In this document: in pieces, positions 1-7,894 of the stretch
How positions within the stretch are numbered: the first letter of the stretch is position 1
Layout: each line of letters opens with the position of its first letter
Assembly (NCBI GenBank): GCA_035997675.1
Contig: DASYIJ010000011.1
Span: 1-34,448 of the forward strand
Origin: JALYZC01 sp035997675
GTDB lineage: Bacteria; Actinomycetota; Thermoleophilia; Solirubrobacterales; Solirubrobacteraceae
Length of the DNA: 34,448 nt
Direction of reading: 5' to 3'
The notes under the pieces: generated by a model
What the model was told of the DNA's origin: nothing
The model's database searches: none
What the model saw: only the letters and a program-made list of their open reading frames with translations
Position numbers and translations under genes: made by a program

Positions 1-1
1 C

Positions 2-832
2 GGCGACGACGGCCTGATCCCGACCACCGACCAGTTCGGCACCGCGCTCGGCGACATCGTGCGGTGCACGGCCTGCGGACACATGCAGCTGCGCCCACTT
101 CCGGCCGAGCAGGAGCTCGACGCGGCCTACGGCGACGCCGAATCCGAGGACTACGTCGAGGAGGCCGCGGGACAGCGCGAGACGGCCCGGCGCACGCTGG
201 ATCGCATCGAGCGCTACGTCGCCCCGGGACCGCTGCTGGACGTCGGCGCCTGGGTGGGGTACCTGGTCGCGGAGGCGGGCGACCGCGGTTGGACGGCGAC
301 GGGGCTCGAGCCGAGCGCGTTCGCGTCCGCCTTCGCCCGCGAGCGACTCGGCGTCGACGTGCGCACCGGCGGCCTGTTCGACACCGAGTTGCCCGTGGGC
401 CGGTTCGCCGCCGTGACGATGGGCGACGTGATCGAGCACCTCGTGCGACCCGACGCCGCGCTGGACCGCATCGCCGGCCTGCTCGCCCCCGGCGGGGTGC
501 TCTGGCTCGCGCTGCCCGACGCCGGCAGCCGCATCGCTCGCACGCTGGGACGGCGCTGGTGGTCGGTGATCCCCACCCACGTGCAGTACTTCACGCGCGG
601 AAGCATCCGCGCGCTGCTGGCGCGGCGCGGCTACGACGTACTCGACATCGCGACCGCGCCCAAGGCGTTCACCGTCCGCTACTACCTCGATCGCATCGGC
701 GGCTACTCGCGGCCGGCGGCCAGCGCGCTCGTGGGCGCCGCGCGCGCTGCGGGAGTGGCCGACCGGATGTGGGCGCCCGACTTCCGCGACCGCATGATGG
801 TCGTCGCGCGTGGACCGCGGGCGGGCAGGTAG
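2..832 (+). CDS. Class I SAM-dependent methyltransferase, 5'-truncated by window edge
   Basis: The frame is open from base 2, so the gene starts upstream of the window. The visible part has a Cys-x-x-Cys-Gly pair (RCTACG) near its start, resembling the second half of the zinc-binding N-terminal domain found on sugar C-methyltransferases. A Rossmann methyltransferase follows: the SAM-binding strand LLDVGAWVGYL, an acidic residue in GLEPS, then GDVIEHL and LAPGGVLWLALPD as post-I motifs. The glycine-rich loop reads DVGAWVGY rather than the usual DxGxGxG. It precedes rfbC with only 12 bases between them, so modification of a nucleotide sugar or surface glycan is likely (inference). The substrate cannot be read from the sequence. 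A GTG at 59 exists but would cut through the zinc-binding region. Confidence 0.8.
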   Translation, partial: GDDGLIPTTDQFGTALGDIVRCTACGHMQLRPLPAEQELDAAYGDAESEDYVEEAAGQRETARRTLDRIERYVAPGPLLDVGAWVGYLVAEAGDRGWTATGLEPSAFASAFARERLGVDVRTGGLFDTELPVGRFAAVTMGDVIEHLVRPDAALDRIAGLLAPGGVLWLALPDAGSRIARTLGRRWWSVIPTHVQYFTRGSIRALLARRGYDVLDIATAPKAFTVRYYLDRIGGYSRPAASALVGAARAAGVADRMWAPDFRDRMMVVARGPRAGR

Positions 833-843
833 GCTGCCCGCCC
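819..843 (+). promoter_or_regulatory. Perfect 10-bp hairpin over the methyltransferase stop and in front of rfbC
   Basis: GGGCGGGCAG (819-828) is exactly complementary to CTGCCCGCCC (834-843), with a 5-base loop that contains the TAG stop of the methyltransferase. The rfbC GTG start lies one base after the stem. There is no U tract, so an intrinsic terminator is not certain. Its position would hide the rfbC initiation region, so it could instead modulate translation of rfbC relative to the upstream gene. Confidence 0.5.
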
Positions 844-844
844 C

Positions 845-1408
845 GTGGAGCGCCTCGACACCCGGCTCGACGGACTCGTGCTGCTGGCCCCGGCCGTGCA
901 CCGTGACGCGCGGGGCTTCTTCATGGAGACGTTCCGCGCCGACGCGTGGGCCGAGGCCGGCGTGGACACCGAGTTCGTCCAGGACAACCACTCCCGCTCG
1001 CGCCGGGGCACGCTGCGCGGGATGCACTTCCAGACGAGCCCGGGCCAGGCCAAGCTGATGCGCTGCGCCCGGGGCGCGATCCTCGACGCGGTCGTCGACC
1101 TGCGGCGCGGGTCGCCGACCTTCGGGGAGTGGGAGACGCAGGTCCTCGACGACGAGGCGGGCGGCCAGCTCTACGTGCCGGTCGGCTTCGCGCACGGCTT
1201 CTGCGTCCTCAGCGAGGAGGCCGACGTCGTCTACAAGTGCTCGAGCTACTACGACGGGGCAACCGAGAGTCAGCTCGCCTACGACGATCCCGACGTCGGG
1301 ATCGAGTGGCCGGCCGACGTCGAGCCGGTCGTCTCCGAGCGCGACCGCACCGCCCCCCGGCTGACCGAGATCGCGGACGGCCTCCCCTTCACCTGGACGC
1401 CGCGCTGA
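845..1408 (+). CDS. rfbC: dTDP-4-dehydrorhamnose 3,5-epimerase
   Basis: RfbC/RmlC is a cupin-fold cytosolic enzyme that epimerises dTDP-4-dehydro-6-deoxyglucose at C3 and C5 during dTDP-L-rhamnose synthesis. The 187-aa product has the family's usual length. It shows RGMHFQ, with the expected catalytic base His61, Lys71 soon after, the LYVPVGFAHGFCVLS cupin strand, and a Tyr in VVYKCSSYYD at the expected catalytic-acid position. The GTG at 845 sits directly behind a 10-bp hairpin and has no clear Shine-Dalgarno site, so coupling to the upstream methyltransferase is likely. rfbA, rfbB and rfbD are not in the window. A related sugar 3,5-epimerase acting on another nucleotide sugar cannot be excluded. 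Confidence 0.93.
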   Translation: MERLDTRLDGLVLLAPAVHRDARGFFMETFRADAWAEAGVDTEFVQDNHSRSRRGTLRGMHFQTSPGQAKLMRCARGAILDAVVDLRRGSPTFGEWETQVLDDEAGGQLYVPVGFAHGFCVLSEEADVVYKCSSYYDGATESQLAYDDPDVGIEWPADVEPVVSERDRTAPRLTEIADGLPFTWTPR

Positions 1409-1414
1409 CGCGGA

Positions 1415-1438
1415 GAGGCGGACCCGTGGGCCCGCCTC
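1415..1438. terminator. Candidate bidirectional hairpin terminator between convergent genes
   Basis: GAGGCGG (1415-1421) pairs with CCGCCTC (1432-1438), with extra CCC/GGG pairing possible inside. It lies between the converging ends of rfbC (+) and the S15 hydrolase (-). No U tract follows on either strand. The roughly 75 bases from here to 1514 hold no other feature that I can see. Confidence 0.4.
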
Positions 1439-1514
1439 CCGCCTCACATCCGGTTGCAGCGCGTCAGCTGGCGGGGGTCGCGCAGCTCGTCGCCCACGTG
1501 CCTCCTGTGCTGGC

Positions 1515-3251
1515 CTAGAGCGAGCAGGTTGCGAGCGGAGGCGGAACCGGGAAGGCCGGGTCGGTGGCCCCGGTGATGGTGGCCGGCGGAACCGCGAACG
1601 GCGAGTCGGCGAGGTAGCTGTCGAGCTTGATCGACGGGCCACCCTGGATGGTCTTGGTGCGCTGGCAGCGCAGGAAGGGAAGCGTGATGGACGCGCTCGT
1701 GACCGTCACCGGCTGAAGCGTCGGCACGTGCTGCCACCACTCGGCGTTCGAGGACGTGAGCAGCACGCCGATGCGGTGGCCGGTGGGGAGCTTCCAGTCG
1801 TCGCCGTAGAGGTCGAACGAAACCGTGCCCGTGCCGCCGAGCAGATAGGTGCCACGGCTGATGAGCGTGGCGTTGTTCGCCTTGTCGACGTCGTAGACGT
1901 TGGCGGTCAGGTTGGCGTTCTGGAAGTTGGACTGCTGGTTGACCGTCATCCGCGGGACGCCCGCGAAGTGCACGTCGTGGGTGAAAGCCGGCGAGAACGT
2001 CCAGATGCCCTGGCCGTTGGGCGGCCCACCCTCGGCGGTGCCGTTGTTGGTGGTGTCGTCGGTGTAGGAGCCCGGCTTCAGCGCCGCGGTGTAGGTCGTG
2101 GCGTCCGGCGGCGGCCAGGACGGCTCGCTCCGCCACGTCCCGTCGCTCGACTCGACCGCCAGCGGCGGGTCCACCGTCGCCGGCGCCGGGCCCGCACCCT
2201 TGAGGTAGTGGTCGTACCAGCGCATGACCTCGTCGAACCAGCCCGCCCGTCCCATCGCGAGGCGGCCGGTGCCGTCGGTGTCGTTGCCCCGTACGTGGTC
2301 CCACATGCCGAACCAGGCGCGCTTGGGCCCCGAGATGCCGTTGAAGAAGTCGTATGCGCCGTCGGGCTTGGTGTTGTTCTCGATGAAGCCCTGCGTCATG
2401 AGCAGCGGCGTGGTGGCGCCGCGGGCGCGCGAGATCAGGTCGCGCTGCTGCCAGTACGGGGAGCTGTGGTTCGAGTCCTGCTGGTCGGCCCAGTTGAGGG
2501 CCGGGCACGCCGGGCGCGCCGTGTCGTTGAGCGCGTTGGTCTGGTAGGCGATCGTGTCGCCGCTCGTGCCGGGGGTGCCGGCGATCGCGTCGTACAGGGC
2601 GGGCGTGGCGAGCGAGTTCACGAACCGCACGCGGTTCATGTACAGGTAGCGGTAGAGGTCGTACACGGGCTCCTGGGAGACGACCGCTGACAGGCCCTTG
2701 GGCTTGAGCACCTCGCCGACGAGACCGGTCACGCCGTCGTAGGACTTCCCGTACATGCCGACCTTCCCGGTCGACCAGGACTGATTCGCCGCCCATTCCA
2801 CGGCGGTCTTGACGTCGGCCTGCTCGCCGGGCCCGACCCAGTCCAGGCAGCCCGAGCTGCCACCGAAGCCGCGCAGGTCCACCATCACGTAGGTGTAGCC
2901 GCGCTCCATCAGCTTCGCCCCGTTGACGAAGTCGAAGAAGCGCGCGGAGGGCCCCGCGTTTCCGACCGGCGTGTACGGCGTGTTCTCGGCCGGACCGGCC
3001 GGGCCGGTCTGGCCCGAGTGGTTGAAGTACGGGCCGATCGAGAGGATGACCGGGGTCTTGGCGCCGGACGCGAGGCCCTTGGGGCGCAGGACGTCGGCGT
3101 GCAGCGAGGTGCCGTCCGGCTCGGTGATGTAGGTCTCGTGCCAGTCGGACCCGGGCGGCGGGGGGTCCGCGGTCGCGGCGGGCGCCGCTGCGAGCGCGCC
3201 GGCGGCCACCGCGAGCAGGGCGAGCGCCATCGTCCGACGCGTGGCGCGCAC
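1515..3251 (-). CDS. Secreted CocE/NonD (S15, X-Pro dipeptidyl-peptidase-like) hydrolase
   Basis: Alpha/beta hydrolase of the S15/CocE type, which cleaves esters, amides or X-Pro peptides. The N-terminus has basic residues (RATRR), a hydrophobic Ala/Leu core and an AxA-like cleavage site (PAATADP), so export is expected. The nucleophile Ser lies in YGKSYDG (about residue 170), preceded by MVDLRGFGGSSG. An acid probably lies in the TQGFIENNTKPDGAYDFF region and the catalytic His in MWDHVRG. The C-terminal 200 residues match the jelly-roll PepX_C domain, with FSPAF, SFDLYGDDWKLPTGHRIGV and SSNAEWW stretches. I chose the GTG at 3251 because GGGACGGA lies 7 bases upstream and it gives a compact signal peptide. 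The frame can also start at ATG 3287. The substrate is unknown. Confidence 0.85.
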   Translation of the reverse strand: MRATRRTMALALLAVAAGALAAAPAATADPPPPGSDWHETYITEPDGTSLHADVLRPKGLASGAKTPVILSIGPYFNHSGQTGPAGPAENTPYTPVGNAGPSARFFDFVNGAKLMERGYTYVMVDLRGFGGSSGCLDWVGPGEQADVKTAVEWAANQSWSTGKVGMYGKSYDGVTGLVGEVLKPKGLSAVVSQEPVYDLYRYLYMNRVRFVNSLATPALYDAIAGTPGTSGDTIAYQTNALNDTARPACPALNWADQQDSNHSSPYWQQRDLISRARGATTPLLMTQGFIENNTKPDGAYDFFNGISGPKRAWFGMWDHVRGNDTDGTGRLAMGRAGWFDEVMRWYDHYLKGAGPAPATVDPPLAVESSDGTWRSEPSWPPPDATTYTAALKPGSYTDDTTNNGTAEGGPPNGQGIWTFSPAFTHDVHFAGVPRMTVNQQSNFQNANLTANVYDVDKANNATLISRGTYLLGGTGTVSFDLYGDDWKLPTGHRIGVLLTSSNAEWWQHVPTLQPVTVTSASITLPFLRCQRTKTIQGGPSIKLDSYLADSPFAVPPATITGATDPAFPVPPPLATCSL

Positions 3252-3334
3252 GATGCGGTCCGTCCCACAAGGCCCCTGCCGCGGCATTGCACCGCAAAGT
3301 TACCCCATCGGGATTTTGGCCGCGCCGGCGACCG

Positions 3335-4474
3335 CTAGCGCGCGCGCTCGACGCGCCGCCTGCCCCACTGGCTGCGCTCGGCGAAGTCCAACAGCCGGCC
3401 GAAATAGCCCGCGATCGGAGGCGCCTCGATCCCGCTCGGGGCCAGCGCGCCCCGCGCCCGGCGGTCGTCATAGCTCACGTCCATCTCGAAATACGGGAAG
3501 AACGTCTCGAGCCGCTCCAGCGCCTGCCGGCGCCGCGCCGGAGCGCGACGCTTGAGCAGCGGGTGCAGGAGGCCGCGGTAGAGCGCGGGTGGCAGGATGA
3601 GCGGCGCCGAGCGGTCCGAATGCCGGCTGGCGAGGTCGATCAGCTCGCCGACGGTGCTCGCGCCGCCCGCGGCGACGAGGTGGTAGGTGCCTTCGTCCGC
3701 GGGGCGGTCCGCCAGCTCCACGATGGCGTCGGCGACGTAGTCGACCGGCACGACGTCGACGGGCGCCGAGGCCCGCGCCGGCAGCGCCGGAAGCCTGCCC
3801 TGGACGAATGCCTTCAGTGGCGTGTAGAGCACGTTGAAGGCCTGCGTCCAACCCGTCGACGCCTCGCCCACGACGATGCTGGGGCGCATGATCTGGATCG
3901 GCAGGCGCCGGCGATTGCGGCGAACCAGTCTCTCGGCCTCGAACTTTGACCGCTCGTAGGCGTTTCGGAAGGTCTGGCCGACCACGAGGTCGTCCTCCGT
4001 GAACGACCCCGGGTGCGTGCCGGCCACATAGGCCGTGGAGACGTATGCCATGCGGCGCAGTCCGCCGCGCCGCTGGGACAGGCGGGCGAAGTCCAGGACG
4101 CGCCGCGTGCCCTCGACGTTGATCGCCCGCGACTCGGCCAGCGGCAGCGAGAACGAGACCGACGCCGCAGCGTGCACGACGTCCGTCACCTCGCCCGCGA
4201 GCTCGTCGCGCCGGCCCGGATCCAGGCCCAGCCCGTCCCGCTCGAGGTCGGCCGGCACGGCGACGACCCGGTCGGAGGGCAGGTCGGCGCCAAGCGGAGC
4301 CACGGCGGCCGCGAGCCGCCGCGCGGCCTCGTCCGGATCGGCTCCGCGGACAAGCGCGTAGACCCGCCGTCGGCCGCGGCGCAGGTAGCGCAGCAGCACC
4401 TGGCCGCCGACGAATCCCGTCGCGCCGGTCAGCAGTACCGCGCCCTGCTGCTCCTGGCTCGTCTCGGACTCCAC
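3335..4474 (-). CDS. NAD(P)-binding reductase of the SDR-extended / thioester-reductase-like (Male-sterility) family
   Basis: Extended short-chain dehydrogenase. It has the dinucleotide loop TGATGFVGG (residues 16-24), HAAASVSF, and a Ser146 / Tyr173-x3-Lys177 triad (YVSTAYVAG and NAYERSK). The layout resembles the NAD_binding_4 reductases, which reduce thioester- or CoA-bound acyl groups or act on related lipids. It stands alone here, without an adenylation or carrier domain. I place the start at GTG 4474 because GGGGAGG lies 8 bases upstream. The open frame extends to 4585, but the added residues are Gly/Pro/Arg-rich and unlike the family. The S15 hydrolase gene follows 83 bases downstream on the same strand. 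The substrate is not identifiable. Confidence 0.85.
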   Translation of the reverse strand: MESETSQEQQGAVLLTGATGFVGGQVLLRYLRRGRRRVYALVRGADPDEAARRLAAAVAPLGADLPSDRVVAVPADLERDGLGLDPGRRDELAGEVTDVVHAAASVSFSLPLAESRAINVEGTRRVLDFARLSQRRGGLRRMAYVSTAYVAGTHPGSFTEDDLVVGQTFRNAYERSKFEAERLVRRNRRRLPIQIMRPSIVVGEASTGWTQAFNVLYTPLKAFVQGRLPALPARASAPVDVVPVDYVADAIVELADRPADEGTYHLVAAGGASTVGELIDLASRHSDRSAPLILPPALYRGLLHPLLKRRAPARRRQALERLETFFPYFEMDVSYDDRRARGALAPSGIEAPPIAGYFGRLLDFAERSQWGRRRVERAR

Positions 4475-4592
4475 TCCGTGTACCTCCCCGGGCCGCGCTC
4501 GACCGATCGCGCATGCCGAACCAGTTGGAGTGCCCGGACCGGCGGGGAGCACCCTCCCGATGTCACCGCGCAAACCGGAGTTCACGCCGCGT

Positions 4593-5918
4593 TCACGCGA
4601 CCAGCCGCCGCGCGAGGGAGTCCACGTCGCCCGACCCGAGCGTCACGCACAGGTCTCCGGCTCGCAGCTCCGCTCGCAGATAGCGCTCCGCCGCGCGCAG
4701 ATCCGGCATCGAGACGACCTCGGTCTCGCCGGTCGCTTCCGTCGCCGCGCTTGCGATCGCGTCCGTGGAGACGTCCGCGTACCGCTCGGCACGCCCGCGC
4801 GGGGCGTACACGTCCTCCACCACGACGGCGAGGTCGGCGCACGCGAGCGCGTCGCCGAACCCGCTCGCCATGGTCTGGACCCGGTGGTAGCCGTGGGGCT
4901 GGAACACGGCGACCAGGCGCTCGGGCTCGAGCGTGCGAGCGGCATCCAGGGTGGCGCGCACAGCGGTCGGGTGATGCGCGTAGTCGTCGTACACCCGGGC
5001 GCCGCCGGCCGTGGTCCCGAGGGCCTCGAACCGGCGCCCCGTTCCTTCGAAGCCGGCCAGGGCGCCGGCGGCGCGCGCCGGGTCGACGCCCACCAGGCGA
5101 CAGGCCTCGAGCGCCGCCGCCGCGTTGCGGGCGTTGTGCTCGCCTGCGACGCCGACACGAACCTCGTGTCCGCGCCAGGCGAACCGCGAGCCACCGCGGT
5201 CGAGCGCCGGATGCGGCGCGTCGAACGGGACGACGGGGCCGTCGCGCAGCGCGAGGATCTCGGGGCGATCCCACACGACGGCCTCGCCTGCCGGAGCCAG
5301 GAAGGCCCGGAAGGCGTCCTCGACGTCCTCCAGCGACGCGAACTCGCGGTGGTGGTCGAGCTCGACGTTGGTGACGACGGCCACGTCGGCGTCCAGCGCG
5401 AGGAATGTGCGATCGGACTCGTCGGACTCGACCACGAGCCAGGGCCCGTCCCCCCAATCCGCATTGGTGCCCGTCGCGAGCAGATCACCGCCGACCACGT
5501 AGCCCGGTCGCTCACCCGCGTCACGCAGCACGTGCACGATCATCGCCGCCGTCGTGGTCTTCCCGTGAGTGCCGCCCACCGCGACACAGGGCCGCAGCCA
5601 CGACAGCTCGCCCAGGAGCTCACCCCGGCGGATCTCGCGCCGCCCCAGCGCGCGGGCACACTCGCGCTCGGGGTTGTCGGCCGCCACCGCCGAGGAGTAG
5701 ACGACGTCGGCCCCGTCGGGCACGTTCTCGGCGGCGTGTCCGAGCGCGACCTCGACGCCTCGCTCGCGCAGCCGGACGAGCGAGCGCCGCTCGGCCATGT
5801 CCGATCCCGTCACCTCGGCGCCGAGCGTCTGCGCAACGACCGCGAGACCGCTCATTCCCACGCCGCCGATCCCGACGAAGTGCAACCGGCGGCCCTGCCA
5901 GTGCCCGGGTTCGCTCAC
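4593..5918 (-). CDS. murC: UDP-N-acetylmuramate--L-alanine ligase
   Basis: MurC is the cytosolic ATP-dependent ligase that adds L-Ala to UDP-MurNAc, the first peptide step of peptidoglycan synthesis. The 441-aa product carries the MurC N-terminal nucleotide-sugar motif VGIGGVGMSG, the ATP loop GTHGKTTT (residues 116-123), the acidic VVESDESD, VTNVELDHH, EHNARNA and the C-terminal DYAHHPT and FQPHGYHR segments. The length is slightly below the usual 450-490 aa. Start is GTG 5918 with no strong Shine-Dalgarno site. It is not next to other division/cell-wall (dcw) genes here. The muropeptide ligase Mpl is related but less likely, given the GVGMSG and DYAHHP patterns. Confidence 0.93.
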   Translation of the reverse strand: MSEPGHWQGRRLHFVGIGGVGMSGLAVVAQTLGAEVTGSDMAERRSLVRLRERGVEVALGHAAENVPDGADVVYSSAVAADNPERECARALGRREIRRGELLGELSWLRPCVAVGGTHGKTTTAAMIVHVLRDAGERPGYVVGGDLLATGTNADWGDGPWLVVESDESDRTFLALDADVAVVTNVELDHHREFASLEDVEDAFRAFLAPAGEAVVWDRPEILALRDGPVVPFDAPHPALDRGGSRFAWRGHEVRVGVAGEHNARNAAAALEACRLVGVDPARAAGALAGFEGTGRRFEALGTTAGGARVYDDYAHHPTAVRATLDAARTLEPERLVAVFQPHGYHRVQTMASGFGDALACADLAVVVEDVYAPRGRAERYADVSTDAIASAATEATGETEVVSMPDLRAAERYLRAELRAGDLCVTLGSGDVDSLARRLVA

Positions 5919-5947
5919 GCCGGCCAGCCTACGCCAGCCCCGCGCGG

Positions 5948-5976
5948 TTGACAGCGGGCCCCGCGGCCGGAAGCAT
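5948..5976 (+). promoter_or_regulatory. Candidate sigma-70 promoter for a leaderless glycosyltransferase mRNA
   Basis: A perfect TTGACA (5948-5953) is followed after 17 bases by AAGCAT (5971-5976), a 3/6 match to TATAAT. The predicted transcription start is about 7-8 bases further on, at the GTG start codon at 5984, where no Shine-Dalgarno site exists. Leaderless mRNAs are common in actinobacteria. The -10 match is weak. Confidence 0.35.
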
Positions 5977-5983
5977 CGCCGCG

Positions 5984-7156
5984 GTGGAGCTCGTGCTGGG
6001 CCACCAGAAGCTCGCCGCAGCCGGCGGAACGGAGACCTACCTGCTCACCGTCGCCGAGCAGCTCCAGCGCCTCGGCCACGAGGTGACGATCTTCGCGCTG
6101 GAGGCGGGCGAGATGGCCCACGTGGCGTCGAGCCGCGGCCTGCGCGTCGTCACCGCGGAGCACGACCTGCCGGGGAGCTGCGACGGCGTCATCGCGCAGG
6201 ACGCGGTCGTCTCGCTGATCCTGGCGGCGCGCTACCCGGGGACCGTCCAGGTCTTCGTCGCCCACGCCCCCGGCGCGGATTTCCACCGGCCCGTCCAGCT
6301 GGCGGACGTCATCTCCGCCGTGGTCGTCCTCAACGACCGCGTCGCCCGGCGCCTCGACGGGCTCGCCCAGCGCCACGAGATCGTGCGGCTGCGCCAGCCC
6401 ATCGACATCCAGCGCTTCTCGCCCCGCGGCGGTCCGCGCGCGGCGCCGGAGCAGGTGCTCCTCGTCAGCAATTACATGTTGGGACGCCCGCGCGAGGTAC
6501 TCGCACAGGCCTGCGCCGGCGCCGGCCTGCGGCTCGAGCACCTCGGTCGGCACGGGCGCCCTTCTACCACGCCCGAGCTCGACATCGCCGACAGCGACAT
6601 CACCGTCGGCCACGGACGCGCGGCCCTCGAGGGCATGGCGTCCGGCCGAGCGGTCTACATCTTCCATCACCAGGGTGGCGACGGCTGGATCACGGCGGCG
6701 TCGTACGCGGCCTTCGAGGCCGACGGGTTCGCGGGCGCCGGGAACGACGACACGATCGACGGCGCGCGCGTGCAGCGCGACCTGGCCGCGTACCGGCCGG
6801 ACATGGGGATCGTCAACCGGCAGCTCGTGTTCGCCCACCACCACGCGCTGGATCACGCCCGTGACCTCGTCGTACTGCTCCGACGGCTGTCACCGGGGAG
6901 CCCGTCGCACTCACCCGCGCCACTTCGGGAGATGGCGCGGTTGGTGCGGATGCAGTGGCAGACGGAGGGCCGCCGCGTGGACCTGGCGGCCGAGAACGAC
7001 GCACTGCGCGGACAGCTCGAGCGAGAGCGCGCGCGGGCGCGCGAGGAATCGGCGGCGATCCATGCCGAGCTCGCCGCCTTCCGCAGGACACGGCGCTACC
7101 GCCTCGCATCGTTGCTCGCCCGCCCGCTCGAGGCGCTACGCCGCCGCCGCGACTGA
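5984..7156 (+). CDS. Glycosyltransferase family 4/1-like protein with C-terminal coiled coil
   Basis: GT-B-type sugar transferase. The first strand VELVLGHQKLAAAGGTETYLL carries the GGTE motif of GT4 N-terminal domains. Further on are a HAPGADFHRP segment, IDIQRFSPRGGP at the usual hinge (cf. the V-D-xx-F-P motif), and a C-terminal nucleotide-binding-like region with GHGRAALEGMASGRAVYI. The acidic residue there lies in a shortened form of the usual E-x7-E signature. The last 75 residues are charged and heptad-like, ending in an Arg-rich tail (LEALRRRRD), suggesting membrane or partner association. Start is GTG 5984, since the open frame upstream encodes Arg/Pro-rich shadow sequence. The end overlaps the convergent hydrolase by 21 bases. 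Donor and acceptor are unknown. Confidence 0.8.
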   Translation: MELVLGHQKLAAAGGTETYLLTVAEQLQRLGHEVTIFALEAGEMAHVASSRGLRVVTAEHDLPGSCDGVIAQDAVVSLILAARYPGTVQVFVAHAPGADFHRPVQLADVISAVVVLNDRVARRLDGLAQRHEIVRLRQPIDIQRFSPRGGPRAAPEQVLLVSNYMLGRPREVLAQACAGAGLRLEHLGRHGRPSTTPELDIADSDITVGHGRAALEGMASGRAVYIFHHQGGDGWITAASYAAFEADGFAGAGNDDTIDGARVQRDLAAYRPDMGIVNRQLVFAHHHALDHARDLVVLLRRLSPGSPSHSPAPLREMARLVRMQWQTEGRRVDLAAENDALRGQLERERARAREESAAIHAELAAFRRTRRYRLASLLARPLEALRRRRD

Positions 7157-7894
7157 TCCGGCGCGCAGCGCCTCGTCCAGGAACCCGCGGACGTCGGTCC
7201 CCCAGACGTCCATGCCGCGGCAGGCGAAGTCGCCGTGGCCCGCCGCGCGCGTCCCTCCATACGCGGGATAGATGCGCGTCCGGTTGCGCGCGCCCACGCG
7301 CCGGAGCTCCGCGCCGAGGACCTGGCTGGGGCCGAGGCTGTAGTCGTTTCGCGCCTGGAGCAGGAACATCGGGGCGTCGGCGCTGACGACGGCGCGCCGC
7401 AGGCGGTCGTGCAGCTCCGGGTTGCCCGTCCAGGCGATCGCCCCGGGCGCGAACGGAACGTACGCCCGCATGCCGGCCCGGGCCTCGGCGGCCAGCACGG
7501 TCTGGATCCCGCCGTGTGAGACGCCGGACATGACCATGCGGTCTCCGTCCACGAACGGACGCCGCGCGAGCCAGTCCGCCGCGGCCAGCACGTCGGCGAC
7601 GTGCAGCTCGTGGACCGCGATGAGCGCCGCGATGACTCGCTCGCGCGGCTCGACACGGGCTCGAGACCGCAGGGCGTCGGCGAAGTGGTCGCCCGGCGAG
7701 CGCCCGTGCCCACGGCGATGCGGAACGAACAGGACGTAGCCGGCGGCCGTGTAGAACCGACCCAGCTCGTCACGCGGACCCGGGGACGGCTCGCTGCCGT
7801 GGTTCCAGACGACCGCCGGGAACGGGCCGCTGCCCGCCGGCGTGTGCAGGTATCCGCGCAACGTGTCCTCGGCGCCGGGAAACGAGACGAGCAT
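7136..7894 (-). CDS. Alpha/beta hydrolase (dienelactone-hydrolase / S9-like), last gene of the dual-SagB operon
   Basis: 252-aa cytosolic-looking alpha/beta hydrolase without a signal peptide. It shows the oxyanion strand VVWNHGSEPS, the nucleophile elbow GVSHGG (Ser126), an Asp in LLQARNDYSLG and the His in GHGDF, a complete Ser-Asp-His triad in family order. Its ATG overlaps the stop of the upstream SagB-like gene in TGATG, so translation is probably coupled. That link to a peptide-modifying operon makes a role as maturation peptidase or (thio)esterase plausible, but this is inference. The family also includes carboxylesterases and dienelactone hydrolases. The frame extends open to 8320, but those residues belong to the SagB-like gene in another frame. 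Confidence 0.85.
   Translation of the reverse strand: MLVSFPGAEDTLRGYLHTPAGSGPFPAVVWNHGSEPSPGPRDELGRFYTAAGYVLFVPHRRGHGRSPGDHFADALRSRARVEPRERVIAALIAVHELHVADVLAAADWLARRPFVDGDRMVMSGVSHGGIQTVLAAEARAGMRAYVPFAPGAIAWTGNPELHDRLRRAVVSADAPMFLLQARNDYSLGPSQVLGAELRRVGARNRTRIYPAYGGTRAAGHGDFACRGMDVWGTDVRGFLDEALRAGSVAAAA

Noticed and set aside
1444..3471. 675-aa minus-strand frame over the S15 hydrolase
   Set aside because: Arg-rich third-frame shadow of the hydrolase with no motifs. The hydrolase frame has a signal peptide and catalytic residues.
5405..5983. 193-aa N-terminal extension of the coiled-coil glycosyltransferase
   Set aside because: It is antisense to murC, Arg/Pro-rich, and the GT4 first strand begins exactly at GTG 5984.
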